This document shows, piece after piece, positions 46,400-55,327 of a stretch of DNA of 64,000 nt. Location of the stretch: NCBI GenBank assembly GCA_937949615.1, contig CALEDQ010000030.1:1-64000 (forward strand), read 5' to 3'. The position numbers were made by a program, and so were the translations under genes. Below the pieces are notes generated by a model. The model had not been told where the DNA came from and made no database searches. It saw only the letters and a list, made by a program, of their open reading frames with translations. This stretch comes from an uncultured bacterium (GTDB lineage: Bacteria > Muiribacteriota > Ozemobacteria > Ozemobacterales > Ozemobacteraceae). Each line of letters opens with the position of its first letter. The stretch's first letter is position 1.

Positions 46400-46441
46400 C
46401 AGCACAGAAAAAGGGTCCTCAAATGACCTTTTTCTGTGCTG
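46400..46441 (+). terminator. hairpin between the two tandem receptors
   Basis: CAGCACAGAAAAAGGGTC pairs with GACCTTTTTCTGTGCTG with one bulged G and a seven-base loop. No T-run follows, and the next gene continues on the same strand, so partial termination or RNA processing to tune receptor levels is as likely as full termination. Confidence 0.5.
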
Positions 46442-46518
46442 GCCAGGTAAAAATATTACTGGGTTATTTGTTCTTCCCAACAAAGTCTTTGGCAAAAGTC
46501 TGATCAATGAGGTGACAT

Positions 46519-48567
46519 ATGCAATTCTGGCTTAATCTTGCCCTTAAATGGAAACTTCTGATTCTGGGTTGTCTTGGAGTGGTAGTCGTGGGCGCAGGAT
46601 CCCTGGTTTTTTCGGCCTATGCAAACGACCAGGCCGCCGAGGATATCGCCAGCATTCTCACAGACTCAATCAGGTCTGGTATTGCTGATTCACTGAAAGA
46701 AAAGACCGAAGTTGCCTATGCGGCAATCAAACATGCTTACGACAATCGTGGCAATCGGCCTGTTGAAGAGGTTCAGAAAGAAGCCAAGGAAACGGTAAAA
46801 AAGCTCAGATATGGAAAAAACAATGCAGAATACTTCTGGATTCATTCATATGACCCCAACAATGTTGAGAAGGTGGTAATGCTTGCTCATCCCGTTTCGA
46901 CGCAACTTGAAGGAACCGAAGTAAATAATTTTATCGATAAAACCCGCTACGAAAATTTCTTCTACAAAGGCAAAATCATAGCCAAAAACTCTCCTGCCGC
47001 TGAAGAAATCAAGCCGACAAATCTTTTTATCGACATGAACAAACTGATAAAAGCTCAGAATGGCGAAGGGTTACTTGGCTATTACTGGGCCAAACCTGGC
47101 GCGGCGGCAGATACCGGCTACTCAAAACTTTCCTACGTTAAGCTTTTCGAGCCCTGGGGCTGGGTTGTCGGAACCGGCGCCTACGATGATGAGGTTGAAG
47201 CCATTGCTCACAAGAGTATCACAAAGGTTTCCCAGTCGTTTCATACAAATGAAAGGTTCATGACCTATTCTGTATTGATAATATTATTTGTGGTCTGCCT
47301 TTTTGCCTGGACAGTGGCGATGGGATTGACTCGACCGATTGCTTCATGTACAGGGCTGCTTGACAGCTTTGCGAAGTTTGGCGATGTCACAATAAATGTT
47401 CCAGCAGCTGATCTTAAAAGAGCTGACGAGATCGGCCGACTGGCCCAGAGTATCGATCTGCTTCTGCAGCAGCAGCGACAGCAGGTTGCCAATGCTGAAG
47501 AGCTGGCAGGTGGCAACTGGGGTATCGATGTTTCAGTAAGATCTGAAAAAGACGCTCTTGGAATTGCTAACCAGGCTATGGTAGAGCAGGTTCATTCAGC
47601 ACTCTATCAGGTAAAGATGGCTTCTAACGAGGTCGACGCCGGCGCCGGCCAGATTTCTGATGCAAGCCAGTCTCTATCTCAGGGTGCCACAGAGTCTGCC
47701 GCCTCACTTGAAGAGATAAGCAGCTCGGTAACCGAAATCGGCAGTCAAACCAAGACGAATGCAGAAAATGCTTCACAGGCAAATATCCTTGCCACTCAGA
47801 CCAAAAAATCTGCCGAAGCAGGCAATGAAAAAATGCTCGAAATGATGAGTGCCATGACCGGCATTCAGGAATCAAGCAAGCAGATCGCCAGAATCATCAA
47901 AGTCATCGACGATATCGCCTTTCAGACCAATCTGCTTGCGCTGAACGCGGCCGTTGAAGCAGCACGTGCCGGCAGACACGGCAAGGGTTTCGCAGTTGTC
48001 GCCGAAGAAGTGCGCAATCTTGCCAGCCGCAGCGCCAAAGCAGCCAAAGAAACCTCTGACATGATAGAAAGTTCAATCGGCAAAGTTGACAATGGCACCG
48101 AAATTGCCAGAGCCACCGAGAGGGCATTTCAGGAAATCCTTGGCAGTTCGGTAAAAGTTGCGGATCTGGTGGGAGAAATTGCCACCGCCAGCAGCGAACA
48201 GGCTCAGAGCATTCACGAAATCGGCCAGGGACTTGACCAGATCGACCAGGTAACCCAGCAGAATACTGCTAATGCGGAAGAAACCGCTGCGGCTGCGGAA
48301 GAACTTTCAAGTCAGGCGCGCGAACTGGCTTCGTTACTTGAAAAATTCAAACTGCGCGATTCCCACAATGTTATCAGACAAGAAAAGAGCCATTCACCAG
48401 TTCTAAAAAAGGTAGTGAATAAAGCAGAACAATCAGGTAAAATCAAAAAGCCGGTACAGGAAGAGAAAAAGAGCGACGGTAACAGCAAAGTTAAAGGTAA
48501 TTTAAAAGCCGGCCAAAAACCTGCCGAGGTAATTGCACTTGACGAATCAGAGTTTGGAAAATACTGA
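46519..48567 (+). CDS. chemoreceptor with single Cache_2-type sensor
   Basis: The 682-residue receptor has an N-terminus ([19 protein letters not shown]) almost identical to its upstream neighbour, implying duplication. The periplasmic part (residues about 35-235) is a single Cache_2-like domain: [42 protein letters not shown] and [18 protein letters not shown]. TM2, HAMP ([18 protein letters not shown]) and the signalling hairpin follow. The tail ends DESEFGKY, again xFxxY after a lysine-rich linker. Ribosome site GAGGTGA lies five bases before the ATG. Single Cache_2 receptors bind small carboxylates in known cases; the ligand here is not deducible. Confidence 0.92.
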   Translation: [682 protein letters not shown]

Positions 48568-48586
48568 ACCCTTCGAGCAGTGGAAC

Positions 48587-49411
48587 ATGCAACTCACCGA
48601 TGAAGAATTCAACCAGATAAGGACCCTTCTGTACAACAGATTTGGCATCAATCTGTCAGACCAGAAACGCGCTCTGGTCATGGGCCGGTTGCGAAAAATC
48701 ATTCTCCAGAAGGGTCTTTCTTCTTTTTCAGATTTTCTTCGTCAGATCGAAGGCGATCCGACTGGTAGAGAACTGCAGACTCTGATTGATAAAATGTCGA
48801 CAAACCACACCTTTTTCTTTCGCGAACCTCAGCATTTCAGCTTTCTGGCAGATCGAATTCTGCCAGAAATAACTGAAAGCCTGATAAAAAGTGGTTCTAA
48901 AGATCTGCGAATCTGGTGTGCAGCTTCGTCGACCGGCGAAGAACCGTATTCGATCATGATGACGATGATGGAATTCTTCAAAACCTCTTATTCGCAATGG
49001 AATGCCGGCCTTCTCGCAACAGACATTTCGAGTCAGGTCATCGCGATTGCAAAAAGTGGTATTTACAGCACGGATCGGATTCAGAATATTCCCGAAGCCC
49101 TGAAAAAAAAGTATCTTAAATTTATCGGCAATGATAGCTGGGAATTCATACCGCAGGTTCGCAATGAAATCCTTTTCCGGCTGTTGAATCTGATGAACCC
49201 GTTTCCTTTCAAGAAACAGTTTCACATTATTTTCTGCCGGAATGTCATGATCTATTTTGACACAAAGACGCGCAATCAGCTGGTTAACAAGCTTTATGAA
49301 TTCACGGCACCGGGCGGGTATCTGCTGACCGGGCATTCAGAATCTATCAGAGCTGCCGACTGCCCATTCGAATACATTCAACCGGCAATTTTCAGAAAGG
49401 GCAAAAAATGA
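48587..49411 (+). CDS. cheR: chemoreceptor methyltransferase CheR (copy 2)
   Basis: The product is 274 residues from the ATG at 48587, which matches the normal CheR start (MQLTDEEFNQIRTLLYNRFGINL); the open frame reaches back to 48533 inside the receptor gene. Complete catalytic motifs are WCAASSTGEEPYS, IFCRNVMIYFD and LLTGHSESI. It methylates receptors of this cluster, two of which carry xFxxY tails. It lies 20 bases after the receptor gene and overlaps cheB by four bases. Confidence 0.94.
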   Translation: MQLTDEEFNQIRTLLYNRFGINLSDQKRALVMGRLRKIILQKGLSSFSDFLRQIEGDPTGRELQTLIDKMSTNHTFFFREPQHFSFLADRILPEITESLIKSGSKDLRIWCAASSTGEEPYSIMMTMMEFFKTSYSQWNAGLLATDISSQVIAIAKSGIYSTDRIQNIPEALKKKYLKFIGNDSWEFIPQVRNEILFRLLNLMNPFPFKKQFHIIFCRNVMIYFDTKTRNQLVNKLYEFTAPGGYLLTGHSESIRAADCPFEYIQPAIFRKGKK

Positions 49412-50454
49412 TGGAAAAGAAAATCAGGGTGCTGGTTGTCGACGATTCGGCAATGATTCGCAACATTCTTGCCGATGGCCTGCAGAGAGACCCAACGATA
49501 GAAGTGGTCGGCAAAGCAGCAGATCCTTATATGGCCCGCGACAAGATCGTCGAGCTCAAACCTGATGTAATTACTCTCGATGTCGAAATGCCCCGCATGG
49601 ATGGTCTCGAATTTCTCAAAAAGCTGATGGCACAATATCCGTTGCCTGTAGTCATGGTCAGCGCCTTAACCGAGCGCGGTAAAAGAATTACACTTGAAGC
49701 CCTTGAAGCCGGGGCTGTTGATTTTGTCACCAAGCCGAAAGCTGACGTGGCCCGCGGGCTTGACGAAATGATGATCGAACTGCGCACCAAGGTCAAGCTG
49801 GCAGCATCGGCGAACGTTTCCCATTTCAAGGTTGCCCGCAGCGAAACTCTCAGAACTCTCAGCGTGCCAAAAGCACTGGCTGAAACGACCGACAAGATTA
49901 TTGTCATCGGAGCCTCAGCAGGAGGAACTGAAGCGATAAAAGAAGTCATTACCAGGCTGCCTTCTGTTTCGCCCGGGGTAGTTATTGTTCAACATATGCC
50001 AGAAGGCTTTACCAAGCTTTTTGCCGAAAGGCTGAACAACCTTTCACAGGTGTTCGTCAAAGAAGCCGCTGATGGCGACCGGGTAATGCCGGGTGTTGTG
50101 CTTGTTGCTCCTGGTTCATACCAGATGTCGGTTATTCGCTCTGGCGGTTTTTATCGTGTTAAATGCGAGAAAGGTGAAAAAGTCTGTGGTCACTGCCCGT
50201 CAGTCGAGGTCTTAATGCGTTCGGCCGCAGCCTGCGCCGGGGCGAACGCGGTCGGTGTAATGCTGACCGGCATGGGAAGTGATGGTGCCGGAGGAATGAA
50301 AGCTATGCGCGACGCCGGTGCCAGAACTATTGCCCAGAGCGAAGAAAGCTGCGTCGTTTTCGGAATGCCCAAATCAGCGATAAATGCCGGTGGTGTAGAA
50401 TTCGTCGTATCTCTCAACGATATTCCCGGCAAAATTCTCAGTCTTTTTTCCTGA
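49408..50454 (+). CDS. cheB: protein-glutamate methylesterase/deamidase CheB (copy 2)
   Basis: The 348-residue protein has a receiver domain with VDDSAM and Asp58 in ITLDVEMPRMDG. The C-terminal esterase has catalytic Ser in GASAGGTEAI, His in VQHMPEGFT and Asp in MTGMGSDGA. Phosphorylation of Asp58 should activate it. Start ATG 49408 overlaps the cheR stop (ATGATG); a second ATG three bases on is equally possible. It closes chemotaxis cluster 2. Confidence 0.95.
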   Translation: MMEKKIRVLVVDDSAMIRNILADGLQRDPTIEVVGKAADPYMARDKIVELKPDVITLDVEMPRMDGLEFLKKLMAQYPLPVVMVSALTERGKRITLEALEAGAVDFVTKPKADVARGLDEMMIELRTKVKLAASANVSHFKVARSETLRTLSVPKALAETTDKIIVIGASAGGTEAIKEVITRLPSVSPGVVIVQHMPEGFTKLFAERLNNLSQVFVKEAADGDRVMPGVVLVAPGSYQMSVIRSGGFYRVKCEKGEKVCGHCPSVEVLMRSAAACAGANAVGVMLTGMGSDGAGGMKAMRDAGARTIAQSEESCVVFGMPKSAINAGGVEFVVSLNDIPGKILSLFS

Positions 50455-50555
50455 TATACAAAGGTTTAAAGAAAGCATTCGGCCGTTCGACTCCGACCGG
50501 TTTTTTCTTTTCGGCGGCGTCAAGGCCGTTAGATTCAAGAGTTATCGAGTTTTGC

Positions 50556-50583
50556 TTGATTTTTTTATCAGTAATGATAGACT
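50556..50583 (+). promoter_or_regulatory. promoter of the binding-protein/receptor pair
   Basis: TTGATT (50556-50561), 16 bases, TAGACT (50578-50583), with a start near 50590 and a 38-base leader. The same TAGACT -10 box occurs at 39352. This separates the pair from chemotaxis cluster 2. Confidence 0.55.
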
Positions 50584-50627
50584 GAGGCCAGACCTTAAAT
50601 AATATTTTGTATCTTTGGAGAAAAGGG

Positions 50628-51389
50628 ATGTTTAGAAAAATTGTTGCCCTCCTTGCTGTTCTGATGATTGTCTGCAGTGCATCTTTTGCCGCTGAAACCA
50701 TTTCGGTAAGAGCCGACGTCTGGATGCCGTATAACGGGGAGCCGGGCGCTGAAAAGCCGGGTTATGGCATTGAAATACTCAAAGCCGTTTTCGGGCCCCA
50801 GAATATTGAAATCGATTATCAGACCATGCCCTGGAACCGCGCAGTAGCAGAAACCAGAGAAGGCAAATTCGACTGCCTGGTTGGCGCCGGCCCGAGAGAC
50901 GCCGAAGGCTTTGTTTTTCCGAGTGAAAAAATGGGCATAATGGCGACTGACCTGTTTGTTAAAGCTGGCAGCACTGTTAAATTCACAGATATCGAAGGTC
51001 TGAAATCGATGAAAATCGGTATCATCGCCGACTATTCATACAACAAGGAACTCGATGACTATATCGCCGCCAACAAAGATGACGAACAGAAAATTTTCGT
51101 AGCAACCGGCGAAGATGCGCTTGATAAAATGATCAAAATGGTTGGCGCCGGTCGCATCGACGGTTTTGTCGAAAACCCGCTCGTTATGGCTCAGAACGAA
51201 GCCAAAGCTGAAGTTGTTTCAGCCGGCCAGGTCGGCAGCCAGGATGACCTTTTCATCGCCTTCTCACCGGCAAAAGAAACCTCCAAAAAATATGCCGAAA
51301 CGCTTTCAAAGGGCATTCAGGAACTGAGAGCCAGCGGCAAACTCAAAGAAATTCTCGACAAATACAGCATCAGCGACTGGGCACAGTAA
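50628..51389 (+). CDS. periplasmic solute-binding protein (SBP_bac_3 type), orphan
   Basis: The product is 253 residues from ATG 50628, seven bases after GGAG; an in-frame ATG at 50607 lacks such a site. A signal peptide ends at SASFA. The mature part resembles family 3 amino-acid-binding proteins: WMPYNGEPGAEKPGYGIEILKAVF, MPWNRAVAETREGKFDCLVGA, LKSMKIGIIADYSY, RIDGFVENPLVMAQ and KLKEILDKYSI. It binds a small polar solute in the periplasm. No permease or ATPase genes are near; the next gene, 35 bases on, is a chemoreceptor. It therefore probably serves as a sensory binding protein for that receptor. Confidence 0.85.
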   Translation: MFRKIVALLAVLMIVCSASFAAETISVRADVWMPYNGEPGAEKPGYGIEILKAVFGPQNIEIDYQTMPWNRAVAETREGKFDCLVGAGPRDAEGFVFPSEKMGIMATDLFVKAGSTVKFTDIEGLKSMKIGIIADYSYNKELDDYIAANKDDEQKIFVATGEDALDKMIKMVGAGRIDGFVENPLVMAQNEAKAEVVSAGQVGSQDDLFIAFSPAKETSKKYAETLSKGIQELRASGKLKEILDKYSISDWAQ

Positions 51390-51424
51390 AAACCTGACAA
51401 AAACAAGCCAAAGGACTTAAAAAG

Positions 51425-52975
51425 ATGTTTAAAAGTCTGCGGGCCCAGCTGTTGCTCTGGGTAATTCTTTTTGTTTCAGCCATTCTGTTGATTGGTGGCA
51501 CCATGCAGTATCAGCAGCGGCGCGCCAGAGCGATGGAAGATCTGAAAAGCGAGTGTGAAAATGCTGCAAAACGTCTTGCAGTGGTTCTTCCCGCTGCAAT
51601 ATACTCTTTTGAAGAGGCACAGATCGAGCGTTCTCTGCAGGCGGAAATGGAAAACCGGAATTTTCGCCAGATGCTTGTAGTCAACGGCAAACAGACAAAA
51701 GGTTTCGGACGCGATGATGACTGGAAACTCAAAGCAGTTGAGAGTCACGACGGCAGTCAGCCCTGTTCAGCCATTAAACTGTTCTTTGAAACAAAAAAAT
51801 CCAAAGAGGAGCTTGGTGAGCTGCAGGTTTTCACCGACTCGCGATTCGTTGAAGCAGCGCTGAAAAAAGAGCTGATTCAGACCGTCGGCATGATTCTGGT
51901 ACTTGACCTGATAATTCTCGTTCTTCTCTCGATACTTCTTCGCATCAAGGTTGTGCAACCGATGCAGGAAATCTCGGCCAAAATGCTTGAGGTAGCAGCG
52001 ACCAGAAACGCTGGTCTCAGACTGACAACACGTGGCGCCACCGAAATCAATGCCGTAGTCGACTCAATCAACGAACTTCTTGAAGCCAACCGGCAGGCGG
52101 CATTGGTTGCCGAGAAACTGGGCGAAGGCGATCTTACCATTGAAGTCAGACCGGTTTCAGACAACGACACCATGGGCCACGCTCAGAAGAGAATGCTCGA
52201 ATCGCTTCGCAGCCTTCTTTCTGAAATACATATCGTATCGGCTTCTCTGACTGAAGGTTCCGAAGGAGTTTCAAGCGCCAGCGAGGCACTCAGCAGTCAA
52301 ACGACCGGTGAAGCAGCTTCGGTTCAGCAGATAAGCAGTTCTCTGGCTGATATCGCGTCAAGAGCAAGATCGAATGCTGAAAAATCTGAAATAGTAAGAG
52401 TTCTCGCCAATGAAGCACGTGATGCGGCAACCGCCGGTAACGAACAGATGGGCAGCATGGTTCTGTCGATGGGTGACATCAGCAATGCTTCGACCCAGAT
52501 TGCCAAAGTTATCAAGGTTATCGACGACATTGCCTTTCAGACGAATCTTCTGGCACTGAATGCCGCGGTTGAGGCAGCTCGTGCCGGGCGGCACGGAAAA
52601 GGGTTTGCGGTTGTCGCCGATGAAGTCAGAAATCTGGCCGGGCGAAGCGCCAAAGCCGCTCGCGAAACTGGTGAACTGATTGAAAGCACCGTTCAGAAAG
52701 TCAAAAACGGTACTGAGATCGCCGGGAGAACCAATGCTGGTCTGCAGACGATTGTCAGTGCCGTCCTCAAAACCACTACGCTCATCGAAGAAATTACCGT
52801 AGCCAGTAAAGAACAGGCAAGCGGTGTCGACCAGATTTCCGGTGGCGTTTCAGCAATTGAGTCTGCGACCCAGGAGAACTGTGCCACAGCTGAAGAAACA
52901 GCGGCGGCGGCCGAAGAGCTTAATCGAATGGCAAAACAGCTCAGCGACCTTCTCAAACGTTTCAAATTGACCTGA
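51425..52975 (+). CDS. chemoreceptor following the solute-binding protein
   Basis: The 516-residue receptor has TM1 at about 7-25, a compact periplasmic domain of roughly 130 residues (to about 155) that matches no sensor family I can name, and TM2 at about 157-180 ([21 protein letters not shown]). HAMP and a normal signalling hairpin ([23 protein letters not shown]) follow. It ends FKRFKLT without an xFxxY tail or long linker. The small periplasmic part fits sensing through the co-encoded binding protein, as in known indirect receptors. Ligand unknown. Confidence 0.9.
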   Translation: [516 protein letters not shown]

Positions 52976-53003
52976 GAACAGAATCAAAAGAGATCATTAA
53001 CAA

Positions 53004-53041
53004 GATAGTCGGCTGTGAATCTTGATTCGCAGCCGACTATC
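53004..53041. terminator. long hairpin between convergent receptor genes
   Basis: An 18-pair stem (GATAGTCGGCTG... with ...CAGCCGACTATC, one G-T wobble) with a tiny TT loop lies between the receptor at 51425-52975 (+) and that at 53064-54686 (-). No clear T-run follows, but position and stability suit a bidirectional terminator. Confidence 0.6.
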
Positions 53042-53063
53042 TGTTTATCTTCGTTAAAAAAGG

Positions 53064-54686
53064 TTATCTTTCGATCAGTCTGAAGCGGGAGAGAGTCTCA
53101 TGCAATCTGCCAGAATGATTTGAGAGTTCAAGAGCCGATGCGGCAATCTCTTCTGCGTTGGCAGTATTCTGTTGCGTTACCCGGTCGATCTGCCCCAGTC
53201 CGGAGCTGATTTCAGCAATACAGGTAGCCTGTTCATTGCTCAGAATGGCGATGTTTTCAACAATTTCAGCAGCCTTTGAAATACCGCTGAATATCTCTTT
53301 AAGGGCTGCGGACGTCTGATTGGCAACTACCGTTCCATTTCCGACTTTAGCATTCGAGGACTCTATAAGTTCAGAAGTTTCTTTTGCCGCTTTTGCGCTT
53401 CTGCCAGCAAGGTTACGAACCTCTTCAGCCACCACAGCGAACCCCTTGCCATGTCTGCCGGCACGCGCCGCTTCAACGGCAGCGTTCAGAGCAAGCAGAT
53501 TGGTCTGAAAAGCAATATCATCAATAACTTTGATAATTCTGGCAATCTGCTGACTCGATGCTCTGATCTCCTCCATGGCACTGACCATCGAAGCCATGTG
53601 CGCACTCCCCTTTTCGGCATCATTGCGGGCGGCAATAGCCAACTGGCTTGCAGCCTGAGCATCTTTGGCATTTTTTCTTGAGCGCGAATCAACTTCGGCC
53701 ATGGTCGAGGAGATTTCTTCAAGGGAAGCCGCCGACTCGGTAGCAGCCTGCGAGAGTTCTTCGCTGGCCTCTCCGACATTTCTGGCACCGGCATCGACTT
53801 TTCCGGCGATTTCATTGACTTCGCCAAGCTTTTCGTTCATTTGGTAAACCATTTTCTGTAAAGCCAACGAGAAGTTATCTTTTTCTGAGCGCATTTCGAC
53901 AGTCTGCACCCAGTTCCCCTCAGAGATACTGGCAATAATCTCCGCCTGCTGTCTCTGTGAGTTGATAAGCATCTGCACAGCCCTGACCAGTTGCCCGATT
54001 TCGTCACTTCTCTTCAGATACATTTCAGGAACATCCACCGATATGTCCCCCTGCTCGGCAACGCTGGAAAGGAGATCAACACCGACCATGATGGGTCTGG
54101 TAATCTGCACGATATTAACCAGCGAAAAAACAACGAGCGCCAGAGCAATCAGGAGAAATATGGCGACAACATACGATCTGATTGTCTGCGTTTCGCGGTC
54201 AATTTTTTCGGCATTCTCGACAGTAGCAGTGCGACGCTCGGCTACCTTTTGGTCAAGCCACGCCCTGAGAGCATCTGCTGGGTTCCCCGGAGCAGCAATC
54301 CACTCGGCAGCATCATAGGAGTTGTTCTTTTTGATCTTTTCAATACCATCCTTGATAAAGAAAATCAGCTTTTCTTTATCATTGTTATTGATTCCGAGCT
54401 GAAGAGTGGCAAAGGCTGCAATATTTTTTTCCATCAGCTCAACCATTGTATCTGGTGATTCCCCAAGCATTATTTTGACAATGGCTTTCTGATAGCTTTC
54501 CATTGTCTGCTGAAAAAGAACGTTGCCCTGAAAGAACAATGCCATTTCTTCGCTGCGGGCCCGGTCTGAGACAAGAGCTTCCTGCTGTTTCCCGGTAAGG
54601 TGCAGACCTAGAATGCCAATACAGACAAACCCGAGAATAGCAAGGATAGTCCAGCACCAGAACCGCATGGCAATTGTCAATTTCAT
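53064..54686 (-). CDS. chemoreceptor with four-helix-bundle periplasmic domain
   Basis: The 540-residue receptor has TM1 at about 10-28, a helical periplasmic domain of about 140 residues of the 4HB_MCP kind ([29 protein letters not shown]), and TM2 near 170-192 ([23 protein letters not shown]). HAMP and a signalling hairpin with tip [18 protein letters not shown] follow. It ends FRLIER without an xFxxY tail. It follows a secreted Cache protein (54783-55289) on the same strand, suggesting the two work together. Ligand unknown. Confidence 0.9.
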   Translation of the reverse strand: [540 protein letters not shown]

Positions 54687-54750
54687 GGTTTAACTCCCAA
54701 AACTGAAAAAACGCAGACAATTTGCCCCCTGTCGCCGATATTAAATCAGT

Positions 54751-54765
54751 GGCAGGGGGCCTGCC
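54751..54765 (-). other. small hairpin between secreted Cache gene and receptor gene
   Basis: GGCAGG pairs with CCTGCC around a three-base loop in the 96-base gap. No T-run follows on the minus strand, so it may stabilise the upstream message or cause partial termination. Confidence 0.35.
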
Positions 54766-54782
54766 CGAGAATAAAACAGCTG

Positions 54783-55289
54783 TTATTTCTTTTCTTTATC
54801 TTTGTATTTGCCGCTTACCAGAACATAGTCTTTGCCATCGCTGCCTTTTACTTTAACGTACATGGCAACCTTGTCAAAAATGCCGGTTGCGCCCGGTTTC
54901 TGATAAGCATATTCAACTTCGCCTTTGCCATTGGCAATGGCACCATTGACGATATCATCGCGGAAATTTTTGCCTTTAACATCGGGTTTTCCCTTGAAAT
55001 TTTTACCAACCAGGCCTTTGTTCGGGTGAGCAAGCATGTTGATTTCAGTATCGTAGACAAAGACATAAAGGGCGGGATTGTCTTTGTTAACGAATGGGTG
55101 CTCACTGGCATTGATTTTTGCAATCACGCCGGCGGCATCTTTGGCCATTTCGGCAGCTGCCAGATCAAGAATGGCGGTTACTTCTTCGGTGGTGATGTTT
55201 TTCTCAACATCTTCAGCAAAGAGGCTACCAGAGAATACAAAAAGAAACACAAAAAGAACCGACAGCATACCAACCAGAATCTTTTTCAT
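54783..55289 (-). CDS. secreted single-Cache-domain protein (sCache_2)
   Basis: The product is 168 residues from the ATG at 55289, with AAGGAT eight bases upstream; an in-frame TTG two codons earlier is unlikely. A signal peptide ends near SLFA. The mature part is one sCache_2 domain: LDLAAAEMAKDAAGVIAKIN, NPALYVFVYDTEINMLAHPNKGLVGKNF, FRDDIVNGAIANGKGEVEYAYQKPG and the terminal YVLVSGKYKDKEKK. There is no transmembrane or signalling domain, so it must act as a soluble periplasmic ligand-binding protein. It has its own promoter and precedes the four-helix receptor, its likely partner. Confidence 0.88.
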   Translation of the reverse strand: MKKILVGMLSVLFVFLFVFSGSLFAEDVEKNITTEEVTAILDLAAAEMAKDAAGVIAKINASEHPFVNKDNPALYVFVYDTEINMLAHPNKGLVGKNFKGKPDVKGKNFRDDIVNGAIANGKGEVEYAYQKPGATGIFDKVAMYVKVKGSDGKDYVLVSGKYKDKEKK

Positions 55290-55327
55290 ACCCAATATCC
55301 TTCCAGACAGTTTTAAAGCTATTTCAA

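Noticed and set aside
48093..48107. Perfect sigma-54-like element TGGCAC-N5-TTGC
   Set aside because: It lies inside the conserved signalling domain of the receptor gene and encodes normal receptor residues, with no gene start downstream; treated as chance.
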